From DASUFZ01 sp035541475 (GTDB lineage Bacteria; Myxococcota_A; UBA9160; SMWR01), in contig DATKND010000056.1 of NCBI GenBank assembly GCA_035541475.1, positions 9,753 to 73,752 on the forward strand: DNA of 64,000 bases. The letters run 5' to 3'. This document shows positions 28,785-40,194 of the stretch, piece after piece. The notes beneath the pieces were generated by a model, which searched no databases, was not told the DNA's origin, and saw only the letters and a list, made by a program, of their open reading frames with translations. A program made the position numbers and the translations under genes. Position 1 is the first letter of the stretch, and every line of letters starts with the position of its first letter.

Positions 28785-31700
28785 ATGCGAAAGGCATGGG
28801 AGCGGAGCGAAGCGCGGACGTCGCGGGCGCGGCGCGCGACCGCCTGGAGCGTGCTCGGCGCCTTCCTCGGCACCTTGCCCGGCGCGCCCGCCGCGATCGC
28901 CGCGCCGCAGGGCGAGCGCGTCGTGAAGGGCAAGGCGACCTTCGAGCGCGACGGCGCGGACACGCACATCACGACGCAGACGAAGGAGACGATCGTCGAC
29001 TACGACCGCTTCGACGTCGGCTCCGGCGAGAGCGTGCGCATCGACCAGCCGACCTCGCGCTCGCGCATCCTGAACCGCGTCCCGCGCGGCGACGAGAGCC
29101 GCATCGACGGCTCGCTCTCCTCGAACGGCATCGTCTACATCCTGAACCCGGCCGGCGTGTTCCTCGGCGACCACGCGGTGGTGAGCGTCGGCGGGCTCGT
29201 GGCGGGCGCGGGCTCGCTCTCGAACAAGGACTTCTCGCGCGGCGTCGACCGCATCACCGACGTGCAGGGCGATGTCGGCGTGGCCGAGGGCGCGCGCGTG
29301 CAGTCCACCGGCGACGTGCTGCTCGCCGGGCGCCACGTCGAGAACCTCGGCGAGATCGCGAGCGAGCGCGGCATGATCGCGCTCGTCGCCGGCCAGAACG
29401 TGATGCTGACGCGCCACGGCAGCCACCTGCTCCTCGATGTCGACGCGCCGGCGGAGTCCGCCGGCGATCCGAACTTTGCGCTCACCCAGGCCGGCACGCT
29501 CGAGGCCAAGAGCGTCACCTTGTCCGCGGGCGACAGCTACTCGCTCGCGATGAACCACACCGGCATCACGCGCGCCGGCGAGATCGACGTCCAGGCCGGG
29601 CGCGAGGCCGAGGTCGAGCTCGCGGGCACGCTCGACGCCTCGAACGCGGCGGTCGGCAAGACCGGCGGGAGCATCCACGTCGAGGGCGGGAAGATCGACG
29701 TGCAGGACGCGACGCTCGACGCCTCGGGCGCCGCGGGCGGCGGCGAGATCCTCGTCGGCGGCGATCTGCACGGCGGCGGGACCATGCCGGTCGCGCACGA
29801 CGTGGAGGTCGGCGCGGACGCGACACTCCGCGCGGACGCCACGGCCGCCGGCAACGGCGGGAAGATCATCGTCTACGCGGACGAGCAGACGCGCTTCTAC
29901 GGGGCCGTCTCCGCGCGCGGCGGTCCGCAGGGCGGCGACGGCGGCTTCGCCGAGATCTCGGGGATGGTGCTCACGGCCGCGGGCCACGTCGATCTCGGCG
30001 CCGCGCAGGGCCAGAGCGGAACGGTGCTCTACGACCCGGACAAGATCGTGATCGTCGGCGGCAGCGGCACCGACACGAACGATCCGACGGTGAGCCAGAT
30101 GTACGAGTCGAGCCTCGAGAGCACGAATGCGGACGTCGTGATCTCGGCGACGAACCGGATCGAGACCGCGGGCACTTTCACGAACCAGGCCGCCGGCGAG
30201 GGCCCGGGCATCGTCGTGATCATGCCGGGCCACAGCCTGACCTTGCGGACCACGGCCACCTCGGCGCCGCTGAGCGCCGGCCCCGACGACTTCGGCATCG
30301 ATCTCACGAAGAGCTCGGAGGGCGACACGCTCACCTGGCGCGTAAGCCAGGGCGGGAACATCACGATCCAGACCGCGTTCGACACCGTGGACCCGGCGCC
30401 CTCGTTTCAGCCGCCCATCAAGGTCGGCAAGCTCGAGTCGAACAGCGCGGCCTTCCAGACCACTACGACGGCGAGCGTCGACACGCCCGTGTCGGCGGAC
30501 CGGACCATCACGATCTCCGCCAAGCGCGGCGACATTTCCGTGCGTCAGATCACCGCGAACGGCGACGACGCGACGCCGGCGCAGCCCGCCGAGGGGAACA
30601 ATCCGGCGAGAGCGGCCCGTAGCGCCAGCGGAGCCGCGAGCATCACGGTCACGAGCTCGGAGGGCAACGTCACGATCGGCAACGGATCGGACGCCTTCGC
30701 GATCCAGGCGCATGGCGGCAGCGGCACGCCGAGCGCCCACTCACTCGGTGCGAAGGGCGCCTCGGTCACGATCGGCACCGAGGGCGGGAATCTGGACGTG
30801 CTCGGCGCGATCGACGCCCACGGCGGCGACGGCGTCGGCTCCTTCACGATCACGAATCCAACCACGGGGCAGTCGGGCCAGGCCTCGGGCGGCGGCGCCG
30901 GCGGCGCGATCGCGCTCGCCGCGACCACGAGCTCGACCGATCCCGCCGTCGACCAGGGTCACCTCCGAGTGATGGCGGACCTCGATGCTCGCGGCGGCAA
31001 CGGCCACGCGGTGCGCAACGACGACGGAACAGTGGAGGACGCGACCGGCAACTTCGGCGGCGCGATCGCGCTCTCCGCGACGCGGACCATCGATGTCGGG
31101 GCAGCGGGCGCGCGCGTCACCTTCGACGCGTCGGGCGGCGACGGCACTTCGTCGGGCGGCAGCGCGCGCGGCAGCAACGCCAGTCTGACCCCCGATGTGC
31201 CGGGGGCCGCCCTGACCGAGGCCTTCCGCATCTCGGGTCCGGTCGCCGACAACGGATCGGTCGGGGTCACCGAGGACGACGTCACGATCCACGCGGACCT
31301 GATCGCACGAGGCGGCAACGCGCGAAGCGGGGCTCTCGCCGAGGACGGCATCGCGTTCTCGGAGCTTGCGGGCGGGGACGGCGGCCACGGCGGCGACGCC
31401 AGCGTGCAGGCGCACAGTTTCCTCGCGAGCGACATGCTGCTCGACATGAGCGGGGGCGCAGGGAGCGCCGCCCCGGTGCGAGGCGGCGTCGATCCGCCGC
31501 GCGGCGCGGATGGCAAGGCGCTCCTGCTCGGCGGAAACGGCGGCACGCTCTCGATCGGCGCCGAGGCGACGATCGAGCTCGGCGGCACCGCATCCGATCC
31601 GGAGGCCTGCTGCGGCGTGATCTCGCGGGGCGGCGACGCCACGAACGGCGGCGCCGGAGACGGCGGCATCGTCACGGCCACGGGCGGCGACGTTGCGCCG

Positions 31701-34700
31701 ACCGGAGCGCCCGATCCGACGCATTGGATCATCGCCGGCGACATGGACGTGTCGGGCGGCAACGCGTCGCTCGAGAACCCGACCAGCAAGGTGCCGCTCG
31801 ACGGCGGTGCCGGCGGCAGCATCACGCTCACCTCGAACGAGGAGGACGTCGGCCGCGTGCTGCTGCGCGGGCGGCTCGGCGGCGAGGGCGGCACGGGCAT
31901 CGACACGGATGGCAACACCACGCACGGACAGGGTGCCACCGTGACCCTGACCGCGGTGTCGGCCATTCAGGTCGATGGCTCGGTGCTGAACCCCGATGGC
32001 AGCGTCCCGGCAGGTGTCGTCGTCGGGGGAGGCAACCTGACGCTCGGCGCGAAGTACATCGGAACCGGAACGAACGACGACGGCACGCCGACGGGCGTGG
32101 ACGCGCCGATCCCGATCGCCGGCACGGCCGTCACGGGCGCCGAGGGCTCCGACCTCGCGACGATCACGGGCAACGCCCCGGACACCACCGCCAATGCCGG
32201 GCGGATCGCCGTGGAGCTCCGACGCGAGAACGGGCTCCCGACGAACGGGACCGACGCCGCGGGCCAGGAGGGCCTCGAGACCCTCGTGGTCGTGATGCAC
32301 GACCCGGCGAGCACGGCGCTGGTGACGCGCGACGACTCGGGTGGCGACACCATGGTGCTCCAATCGGTCGGGGCTACCGCCACGACGCCCCACACGCTCG
32401 AGAGTCTCCAGACGAACGACGGGGATCCGTTCGTCGAATATCGCCTCGACGTCAGCGTCGACACCACCACCGGTGCGACGCAGCCCGACCTCGCGATCGC
32501 GCGCGATGCGATCGACGTGGGCATCGTGGGGGCGCGGGTCGCGAACGGCGGCACCAACCCCGACGCGACCACCGGCGTCGCGCCGAATCGCGGCGCGATC
32601 GTGGCGGTCGGCGCCGGCACGGATCCGCACGCCACCACCGCCGGCACCCTGAACTTCGAGGGCTCGTCGATCGGGACGGCGACGGATCCGATCGAAGTGG
32701 CCGGTGTCACGCACGACCAGCCCGGCGCGACGAACCCGATCCGACCGATCCTGCGCTTCGACGCGCAGGGCGAGATCCAGGCGAAGGTCGCTCAGAGCAC
32801 GCCCGTCTCCGACCTCGAGATCGTGCAGTTCGACGCGGGATCCGGCGCGCACGTCGACCTCGGCGGAGGCGACGGTATCCAGATCGACTCGGCCAGCGCC
32901 GACTCGAGGGTTCCGATCAGCCGCATCACGAGCGCGGTCACGACCGCGTCGGGCACCGGCTTCAGCTATCGGCTCGAGGCGAAGGCTCCCGACAAGTCGG
33001 TGAATGAGGCAGCCCTCCAGGTGGACCACGTCGACCTCGGCGGCACCGGCCTGCTGAGCGCCCCGGGCGACGTGCTGCTGCGCGACACCGGCAGCGGCTC
33101 GCCCGCGATCCAGACGAACGGCCACGCGCTTTCGATCTCGAGCACGAGCGGCGGCATCCAGCAGGAAGGCACCGGGATCTCGATCGACATGAGCGGCGGC
33201 ACGGGCACGGAGCGCGATCTCGTGCTGACCACCAACGGCGACATCGGCACCGTCGGCACCAACGGCGCCCCCGATCAGCCGATCCGCACGCGCGGGGTCC
33301 ATCGCCTCGCGGGCCAGGCGGCGCTCGGCGACCTCGTGCTCGTGAACGACTCCGCGGGCACCGACGGGCTCCGGATCGAGCAGCTCACGCCGCAGGATCC
33401 CGCGCTCCAGGATTCCGGCTCGAGCGGCTCTTCCGTCAACGGGCTCCTCGCGAGCGGATCGAACGGGAGCGGCAACGTCCGCATCGAGAACGACGACTCG
33501 CGCATCGTGCTCGGCAACGTGGGCGCCGGTGGCGAGTTCAGCGTCGCGCAGATCACCGCGGCCGCGGGCGTGATGTTGAAGGCGCAGTCGATCGAGATCG
33601 AGAACGCGCGTTACCTGAAGGTCGCGACGCCGCTCGGCCCGGTGTTCGTACCGCTGAACGACGCGCGCATCGCGGCGGGCAAGGACGTGGTGCTCGACGG
33701 GCCGGTGCAGACCTCGCTCGGCTCGGTCGCCTCGAGCACGGACCCGGCCGCGCCGGCCCCCCAGTTCGTGAACGGCAAGCTGAAGATCGAGTCGAAGGGC
33801 ACGACGCACTTCACCGGCGACGTCGGCGGCGACGGCAGCGACGACCAGAACGAGCTCGCGCTGCTCGACACGACCGATGCGGCCGCCGAGGGCGCCGGCA
33901 CGCGCACCTTCCGCGTCGGCGACGCGCACTTCCGCGGCACGCTCGACGGCCCGGCGGGCGTGCAGGTGATCGCGCACGACCTCAGCACGTCGGCGCCGGA
34001 CCACGTGGCCGGCGCGACCTTCGACGGAAACATCGGCGGTCACACGCCGCTCGCAAGCTTCGACGTGCAGGCCGAGCAGCTCCGCTTCACGACAGCGAAC
34101 CAGATCGTCGCGACGGGCGACATCACCCTCGACGGCAATCCGACGAACACCCCGCAGACGGTCGCGACGATCGCCGACACCACCGGCGGTCTCAGCATCC
34201 GCTCGCAGAACGGCACGTTCCGCACCGGCGAGCAGCCCGTTCCGGGTGCCGTCACGAACGAGAAGCTCTCGGTGCAGGGGCCGCTCGAGATCTCCGCTCA
34301 GCACGTCTCGGTCGAGGACGTCAACGCCGCGCAGCACCTCCAGATCAACTCGCCCGACATCCAGATCCGCGCGCGCGATCCCGGTACGCTGCTGCTCAAG
34401 AACGGCCAGACGACGACCGACGGCGGCACCGACCTCGTCGCCGACTCGATCTCCTTCTCGACGCTCCCGACGATCGATCACGGCGCGAGCACCGCGCCCG
34501 TGCTCCTCGGCGTGGGCGGCGGCGGCGTCTCCGCGCCGGGCAACTTGAGCGACTTCGAGGTTAGGCGCTTCACGCCGAGCGTGGACCGCGTCGTGCCGGG
34601 CGACATGACGGGTCCGAGCGGCGTGGTGCTCGACCTGACCGCGACCGGCAACAGCATCGTCGGCGATCCGAGCGAGGACGTGCCGCGGCAGCGCCCGCTG

Positions 34701-35264
34701 ACCGACCCGTACCTGCCGCCGCGCTTCAGCAAGCAGCAGCCGGGGCCCGCTCCGGTCGTCGACGCGGAGCAGGTGCTCGCATATCTGCGCTGCGGCGACG
34801 CAGGCGGCGTCGGCGCGGGCTGCGACGTGGCGGACAGCGAGGAGCTCGCCGGCGTGCACGACTGGCAGAACTCCGCGCTTGCGACACCGCGCGCGGATCA
34901 GCTCGCGCAGAGCTACCGCGCGATGCGCGCGCACAAGCTCTCCGCGGTCTTCGACCGGGCCGGCACGGGCTTCCGCCAGGCGCAGGGCTTCGGCGAGTTC
35001 GATTCGGCGGCCTTCGCCCGCTACCTCGAGAGCGGCGCGCAGCCCGAGGCGCGCACGGCGATCCACCAGCTCGCGTACCTGCTGGTCGAGGTCGATCTCC
35101 TCGGCCTCGCGCCCGCCGACGAGATGCACGTGCGCCGCGAGCTCGCCTCGCAGCTCGCGACCGAGGCCGACCTCGAGGGCTTCGACACGGACGCCGCGCT
35201 GCAAGCCGTCGCGGCGACGTCGATCGAGCTGCCGCAGCGGGCCGCGAACGAGACGCGGCGCTAG
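28785..35264 (+). CDS. TpsA-family giant exoprotein, pair 2
   Basis: 2159 residues. Signal peptide to about residue 39 (PAAIA). TPS domain with SLSSNGIVYILNPAGVFLG, then YSLAMNHTGITRAGE and YDPDKIVIVGG as in the first exoprotein. Residues ~590-1080 hold imperfect repeats in which a strand ends in (A/S)RGG(D/N), a variable acidic loop follows, and GG-x-GG starts the next strand. The C-terminal ~330 residues (from LSVQGP, residue 1828) match the first exoprotein, including AYLRC with Cys2003 and Cys2013. ATG 28785 follows AGGAG (28775-28779), which overlaps the stop of the pore gene. Likely exported by the adjacent pore; the biological role is unknown. Confidence 0.83.
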   Translation: MRKAWERSEARTSRARRATAWSVLGAFLGTLPGAPAAIAAPQGERVVKGKATFERDGADTHITTQTKETIVDYDRFDVGSGESVRIDQPTSRSRILNRVPRGDESRIDGSLSSNGIVYILNPAGVFLGDHAVVSVGGLVAGAGSLSNKDFSRGVDRITDVQGDVGVAEGARVQSTGDVLLAGRHVENLGEIASERGMIALVAGQNVMLTRHGSHLLLDVDAPAESAGDPNFALTQAGTLEAKSVTLSAGDSYSLAMNHTGITRAGEIDVQAGREAEVELAGTLDASNAAVGKTGGSIHVEGGKIDVQDATLDASGAAGGGEILVGGDLHGGGTMPVAHDVEVGADATLRADATAAGNGGKIIVYADEQTRFYGAVSARGGPQGGDGGFAEISGMVLTAAGHVDLGAAQGQSGTVLYDPDKIVIVGGSGTDTNDPTVSQMYESSLESTNADVVISATNRIETAGTFTNQAAGEGPGIVVIMPGHSLTLRTTATSAPLSAGPDDFGIDLTKSSEGDTLTWRVSQGGNITIQTAFDTVDPAPSFQPPIKVGKLESNSAAFQTTTTASVDTPVSADRTITISAKRGDISVRQITANGDDATPAQPAEGNNPARAARSASGAASITVTSSEGNVTIGNGSDAFAIQAHGGSGTPSAHSLGAKGASVTIGTEGGNLDVLGAIDAHGGDGVGSFTITNPTTGQSGQASGGGAGGAIALAATTSSTDPAVDQGHLRVMADLDARGGNGHAVRNDDGTVEDATGNFGGAIALSATRTIDVGAAGARVTFDASGGDGTSSGGSARGSNASLTPDVPGAALTEAFRISGPVADNGSVGVTEDDVTIHADLIARGGNARSGALAEDGIAFSELAGGDGGHGGDASVQAHSFLASDMLLDMSGGAGSAAPVRGGVDPPRGADGKALLLGGNGGTLSIGAEATIELGGTASDPEACCGVISRGGDATNGGAGDGGIVTATGGDVAPTGAPDPTHWIIAGDMDVSGGNASLENPTSKVPLDGGAGGSITLTSNEEDVGRVLLRGRLGGEGGTGIDTDGNTTHGQGATVTLTAVSAIQVDGSVLNPDGSVPAGVVVGGGNLTLGAKYIGTGTNDDGTPTGVDAPIPIAGTAVTGAEGSDLATITGNAPDTTANAGRIAVELRRENGLPTNGTDAAGQEGLETLVVVMHDPASTALVTRDDSGGDTMVLQSVGATATTPHTLESLQTNDGDPFVEYRLDVSVDTTTGATQPDLAIARDAIDVGIVGARVANGGTNPDATTGVAPNRGAIVAVGAGTDPHATTAGTLNFEGSSIGTATDPIEVAGVTHDQPGATNPIRPILRFDAQGEIQAKVAQSTPVSDLEIVQFDAGSGAHVDLGGGDGIQIDSASADSRVPISRITSAVTTASGTGFSYRLEAKAPDKSVNEAALQVDHVDLGGTGLLSAPGDVLLRDTGSGSPAIQTNGHALSISSTSGGIQQEGTGISIDMSGGTGTERDLVLTTNGDIGTVGTNGAPDQPIRTRGVHRLAGQAALGDLVLVNDSAGTDGLRIEQLTPQDPALQDSGSSGSSVNGLLASGSNGSGNVRIENDDSRIVLGNVGAGGEFSVAQITAAAGVMLKAQSIEIENARYLKVATPLGPVFVPLNDARIAAGKDVVLDGPVQTSLGSVASSTDPAAPAPQFVNGKLKIESKGTTHFTGDVGGDGSDDQNELALLDTTDAAAEGAGTRTFRVGDAHFRGTLDGPAGVQVIAHDLSTSAPDHVAGATFDGNIGGHTPLASFDVQAEQLRFTTANQIVATGDITLDGNPTNTPQTVATIADTTGGLSIRSQNGTFRTGEQPVPGAVTNEKLSVQGPLEISAQHVSVEDVNAAQHLQINSPDIQIRARDPGTLLLKNGQTTTDGGTDLVADSISFSTLPTIDHGASTAPVLLGVGGGGVSAPGNLSDFEVRRFTPSVDRVVPGDMTGPSGVVLDLTATGNSIVGDPSEDVPRQRPLTDPYLPPRFSKQQPGPAPVVDAEQVLAYLRCGDAGGVGAGCDVADSEELAGVHDWQNSALATPRADQLAQSYRAMRAHKLSAVFDRAGTGFRQAQGFGEFDSAAFARYLESGAQPEARTAIHQLAYLLVEVDLLGLAPADEMHVRRELASQLATEADLEGFDTDAALQAVAATSIELPQRAANETRR

Positions 35265-36139
35265 TGCACCGCGCCGCGCTTCGCGCGCAGCGCGTCGCGC
35301 TTCGCGCGGAGCGCCGCGGCGTCGGGGTGGCCGGGCAGGAGCTCCAGCGCGCGGTCGAGATCCGCGGCGGCCGCCGAGTGCAGCGACATGCCCTCGTACA
35401 CGAGCGCGCGGTCGCGTAGCTCGGTCGGCGAATCGGGAAGCAGCATCAGGATGCGATCGCAGCAGCCGAGTGTGCGCTCGAGGTCGCCGCGGTCCGCGTA
35501 GATGCGCTTCAGGTTGCCGAGCAGGCGCCCCAGGATCTCGCGCGGCGGCGCGGCGCGCAGGTGCACGGCCGGCTCGAGCAGCGCGGGCATCGGCAACGCC
35601 GCGTCGAGGCGACGCTGACACGCGTCGCGGTCGAGGATCGCGCGCTCGAAGGCGTCAACCACCAGGAGCCCGTCCGGCACCGCGCAGCGGAGCAGGAAGT
35701 GACCGGGGAACGACACGCCCTCGAAGCCCAGTCCGAGGCGGTGGCCGACGGCCTGCATCACGAGCGCGAGCGTGATCGGGATGCCGAGCCGGCGCTCCAG
35801 CACCTCGTTCAGGAAGCTGTTGCGCGGGTCGTAGTAGTCCTGCGTGTTGCCGCGGAAGCCCTGCGCGCGGAAGAAGTCGACCAGGGTCGCGATCCGCTCG
35901 ACCGCGTCGCCGCCCTGCGCGATCTCCGGCGCGGCCGCGTCGGCGAGTGAATCGAGGCGCGCGAGGTAGCGCGCGACGTCGAGATCCGCGTACTCCTCGG
36001 CCGCGATCCAGAGCGCCGCCTCGGCGAGGTCGATCGCCGCGTCGGACCCCGTGGCGATCTCGCCGAAACGCTCCCGCGGATTCGCGCCCGCTACGCCCAG
36101 AAGGCGTCCACCGCGTACTGGTCGAGCGCCGTCGACCAC
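35261..36139 (-). CDS. SirB1-like transglutaminase/TPR family protein
   Basis: About 292 residues. The central segment LIDFF-type ATLVDFFRAQGFRGNTQDYY and DPRNSFLNEVLERRLGIPIT is the hallmark of the SirB1 (YchA) family, which combines an inactive-looking transglutaminase fold with tetratricopeptide repeats. TPR-like helices occupy residues ~215-290. Start: the reading frame runs into the upstream SnoaL-like gene; GTG 36139 is the first usable codon and gives a 49-nt overlap, without a good ribosome binding site. The 3' end shares four nt with the convergent giant exoprotein gene. Molecular role unknown. Confidence 0.75.
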   Translation of the reverse strand: MVDGARPVRGGRLLGVAGANPRERFGEIATGSDAAIDLAEAALWIAAEEYADLDVARYLARLDSLADAAAPEIAQGGDAVERIATLVDFFRAQGFRGNTQDYYDPRNSFLNEVLERRLGIPITLALVMQAVGHRLGLGFEGVSFPGHFLLRCAVPDGLLVVDAFERAILDRDACQRRLDAALPMPALLEPAVHLRAAPPREILGRLLGNLKRIYADRGDLERTLGCCDRILMLLPDSPTELRDRALVYEGMSLHSAAAADLDRALELLPGHPDAAALRAKRDALRAKRGAVH

Positions 36140-36489
36140 ACCTCGGCGAGTCGTCCGTTCTCGAGCCGGACCAGGATGAGGTAGGTCGCCTCGAGCGTGC
36201 GGCCCTCGCGACGACCGCTCGCTCGCATCAGGAACGCGAGCCGATCGTCGCCGACGAGCACGTCCTCGAGCGAGGCCTCGAAGCGCTCGGCCGCCTCGCC
36301 GACGCTCGCGAGGTAGGCGAGCACCGCCTCGCGGCCGCGGTGGTCGCCGGCGCGCGGCCCGCGGCCCGACACGTGCCAGACGATGTCGTCGTTGTAGATC
36401 CTCTCGAGCGCCGAGACGTCGCCGCTCGACACCGCCTGCCAGGCGCGCGTCGCGAGCGCGCGCGCCCGCTTCGGGTCGAGCTTCGTCAT
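36091..36489 (-). CDS. SnoaL-like (NTF2 fold) protein
   Basis: 132 residues. The pattern matches the SnoaL/NTF2 fold: an N-terminal helix (RAWQAVSSGDVSALERIYND), DIVWHVSGRG, an acidic loop with GREAVLAYL, and closing strands EATYLILVRLENGRLAEVW. Such proteins are ketosteroid-isomerase-like enzymes or binding proteins; the substrate cannot be told. A -10-like TATGAT lies eight nt upstream of ATG 36489. It is upstream of and overlaps the SirB1-like gene. Confidence 0.82.
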   Translation of the reverse strand: MTKLDPKRARALATRAWQAVSSGDVSALERIYNDDIVWHVSGRGPRAGDHRGREAVLAYLASVGEAAERFEASLEDVLVGDDRLAFLMRASGRREGRTLEATYLILVRLENGRLAEVWSTALDQYAVDAFWA

Positions 36490-36497
36490 GCCGCAGC

Positions 36498-36503
36498 ATC
36501 ATA
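36498..36503 (-). promoter_or_regulatory. -10-like TATGAT directly before the SnoaL-like gene
   Basis: Eight nt separate it from ATG 36489, consistent with a leaderless message. No clear -35 box. Confidence 0.35.
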
Positions 36504-36564
36504 ATCGGCGGCCGCCGCGCCGTGCGCACGAAAACTCGCGGGTCTTCGCGGTCGCGAGCGCCGC

Positions 36565-36570
36565 TAAGCT
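36565..36570 (+). promoter_or_regulatory. -10-like TAAGCT directly before aacS
   Basis: TAAGCT-GGCCCC-ATG. The same arrangement, TACACT-GGCCCC-ATG, precedes amrB at 50102. The 6-nt spacer suggests initiation at the start codon. Confidence 0.4.
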
Positions 36571-36576
36571 GGCCCC

Positions 36577-38522
<1,946 letters not shown>

Positions 38523-38526
<4 letters not shown>

Positions 38527-39431
38527 CGCGCTACGCGCTCGCGGTGCACGGCGGCGCCGGCGGTCTCGCGGGCGTGCGCGAGCGCGCGACCGCCGAGGCG
38601 CTGCGCGCGAGCCTCGCCGAGGCGCTCGCGGCGGGCGCCGCGCTGCTCGCGCGCGGAGGGTCGGCGCAGGATGCCGTCGTCGCCGCCGTCGACGTGCTCG
38701 AGGACTGTCCGCACTTCAACGCGGGCACGGGCTCCGTGCTGAACGCGGCCGGCGAGGTCGAGATGGATGCGGCGCTGATGGAAGGCGCGAAGCGGCGCGC
38801 CGGTGCGGTGGCCGGCGTGCGGCGACTCGCGCACCCGATCGAGGCCGCGCGCGCCGTGCTGCGCGACGGCCGCCACGTGCTGCTCTTCGGCTCGGAGGCC
38901 GAGCGCCTCGGCCGCGCGGCGGGCGTCGCGGAGATCGCGCCCGAGGCGCTGATCGTGCCCGCGCGCCGCGCCCAACACGTCCGTGTCAGGGGCGGCGAAG
39001 GCGGCTGGCCGCGCGGCACCGTCGGCGCGGTCGCGCGCGACGCGTCCGGTCATCTCGCCGCCGCGACCTCGACCGGCGGCCTCAGCGGCAAGCTGCCGGG
39101 CCGCATCTCCGACAGCGCGCAGATCGGAGCCGGCACCTGGGCCGACGACGCGACCTGCGCCGTCTCGGCCACCGGCAACGGCGAGCTCTTCATCCGCACC
39201 GCCTTCGCGCGCAACGTCGACGCGCTGCTCCGCCACGCGCGGCTCCCGCTCGAGGATGCCTGCCGCCGCGCGCTCGACGAGGTCGCCGCCATTGGCGGTC
39301 ACGGCGGCTGCATCGCGATCGACCGCGAGGGCCGCATCGCGATGCCCTTCGACACGCCGGCGATGCCGCGGGGTTTCGTGCGGGAGGACGAGTCGCCGCG
39401 GATCTCGCTCACTCAGAACGACGAAAAGTAG
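38523..39431 (+). CDS. iaaA: Isoaspartyl peptidase/L-asparaginase (Ntn hydrolase), probable CTG start
   Basis: 302 residues. Autoproteolytic Ntn hydrolase that cleaves isoaspartyl dipeptides and asparagine. Motifs: AVHGGAGG, FNAGTGSVLNAAGEVEMDA, the cleavage-site nucleophile GTVGAVARD, and STGGLSGKLPGRISDS. No in-frame ATG, GTG or TTG precedes the conserved first strand YALAVHGG. CTG at 38523 overlaps the aacS stop (CTGA) and sits eight nt after GAGGAG (38509-38514), so it is the likely start. The alternative GTG at 38544 would remove the first strand and has no ribosome binding site. Confidence 0.88.
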
Positions 39432-40179
39432 AGGGGGGCGGCGGCTCGTCGGAGTCCGGTGCGAGTCGCACGGCGAGCAGGGTCGCGTAGGGCTCGAACC
39501 CCAGGCGTAGCGCGATCGCGATCGCGGGCGCGTTCGACAGGAGCGTCTGGTAGAGGACGAGCTGACGTGCCGAGAGAGCCTGCTTCGCCAGTGCGCTCAC
39601 GACGCGCGATGCGTGCCCTCGCCCTCGATGCTGCGGGTGTGTGATGACACAGGGATCCACCGCGCCATCGAAGTGGACCCGGAGTTGTCCGAGAGCGACG
39701 ACTCGAGCTCCCTCGAACGCGGCCCAGATCTCGGCGCCTGCGGACTCGATGCCGCCGTGCTCCCATTCCTCCTGTGAGCACGAAGACTGGACGGCTCGGA
39801 TGGAATCCGCGCCGGAGTCCGAAAGAGGTCGAACATCGTCGGCAGAGAGCGGCTGGAAGCGATCGTGCGGGAGCCAGCCCTGGAAGGAAGGTCCGACGAT
39901 CGTTCCTGCGGAAGGCTCCAGCGCGCGAGTCACGTAGGAACGCGACAGCAGCTCTTCTGCGGCGGCCGAGGCGCAATGCCGGGAGAGACGCGCGACCCAT
40001 CCGGCCGGGGCCGAAACGACCGCAGAGCGACCGCGAACGAAGAACCAGACGCCACGATAATCGCCGAGTCGCTCGTGCGCGGTGACCCGCACGCCGGCAT
40101 CCCGCAGCGCCGAAGGAGGAACGCCGAGAAACTGCGACCAGTGCGCGTCGATTCGTTCCGTGGTGGTAGTCGGCTGCAT
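39409..40179 (-). CDS. GNAT-family N-acetyltransferase
   Basis: 256 residues. The C-terminal half has a GNAT fold with the acetyl-CoA pyrophosphate-binding loop PQHRGRGHASRVVSAL and a later LSNAPAIAIALRLGFEPYA. The N-terminal 100 residues (GVWFFVRGRSAVVSAP) resemble a second, degenerate acetyltransferase-like domain. Substrate unknown. It follows prpE by 15 nt on the same strand, and its 3' end overlaps iaaA by 23 nt. Base composition over about 39640-40110 looks lower in GC than its neighbours, possibly a later acquisition. Confidence 0.8.
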   Translation of the reverse strand: MQPTTTTERIDAHWSQFLGVPPSALRDAGVRVTAHERLGDYRGVWFFVRGRSAVVSAPAGWVARLSRHCASAAAEELLSRSYVTRALEPSAGTIVGPSFQGWLPHDRFQPLSADDVRPLSDSGADSIRAVQSSCSQEEWEHGGIESAGAEIWAAFEGARVVALGQLRVHFDGAVDPCVITHPQHRGRGHASRVVSALAKQALSARQLVLYQTLLSNAPAIAIALRLGFEPYATLLAVRLAPDSDEPPPPSTFRRSE

Positions 40180-40194
40180 CGCGCCTGTGAGACG

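Noticed and set aside
19637..35264. Contact-dependent inhibition (CdiA/CdiB) interpretation
   Set aside because: No VENN-type pretoxin motif, no variable toxin end and no small immunity gene follows either exoprotein; both share a conserved C terminus instead.
30741..35621. 1626-codon minus-strand frame opposite the second exoprotein
   Set aside because: Shadow of the plus-strand exoprotein gene; no start signal and no family motif.
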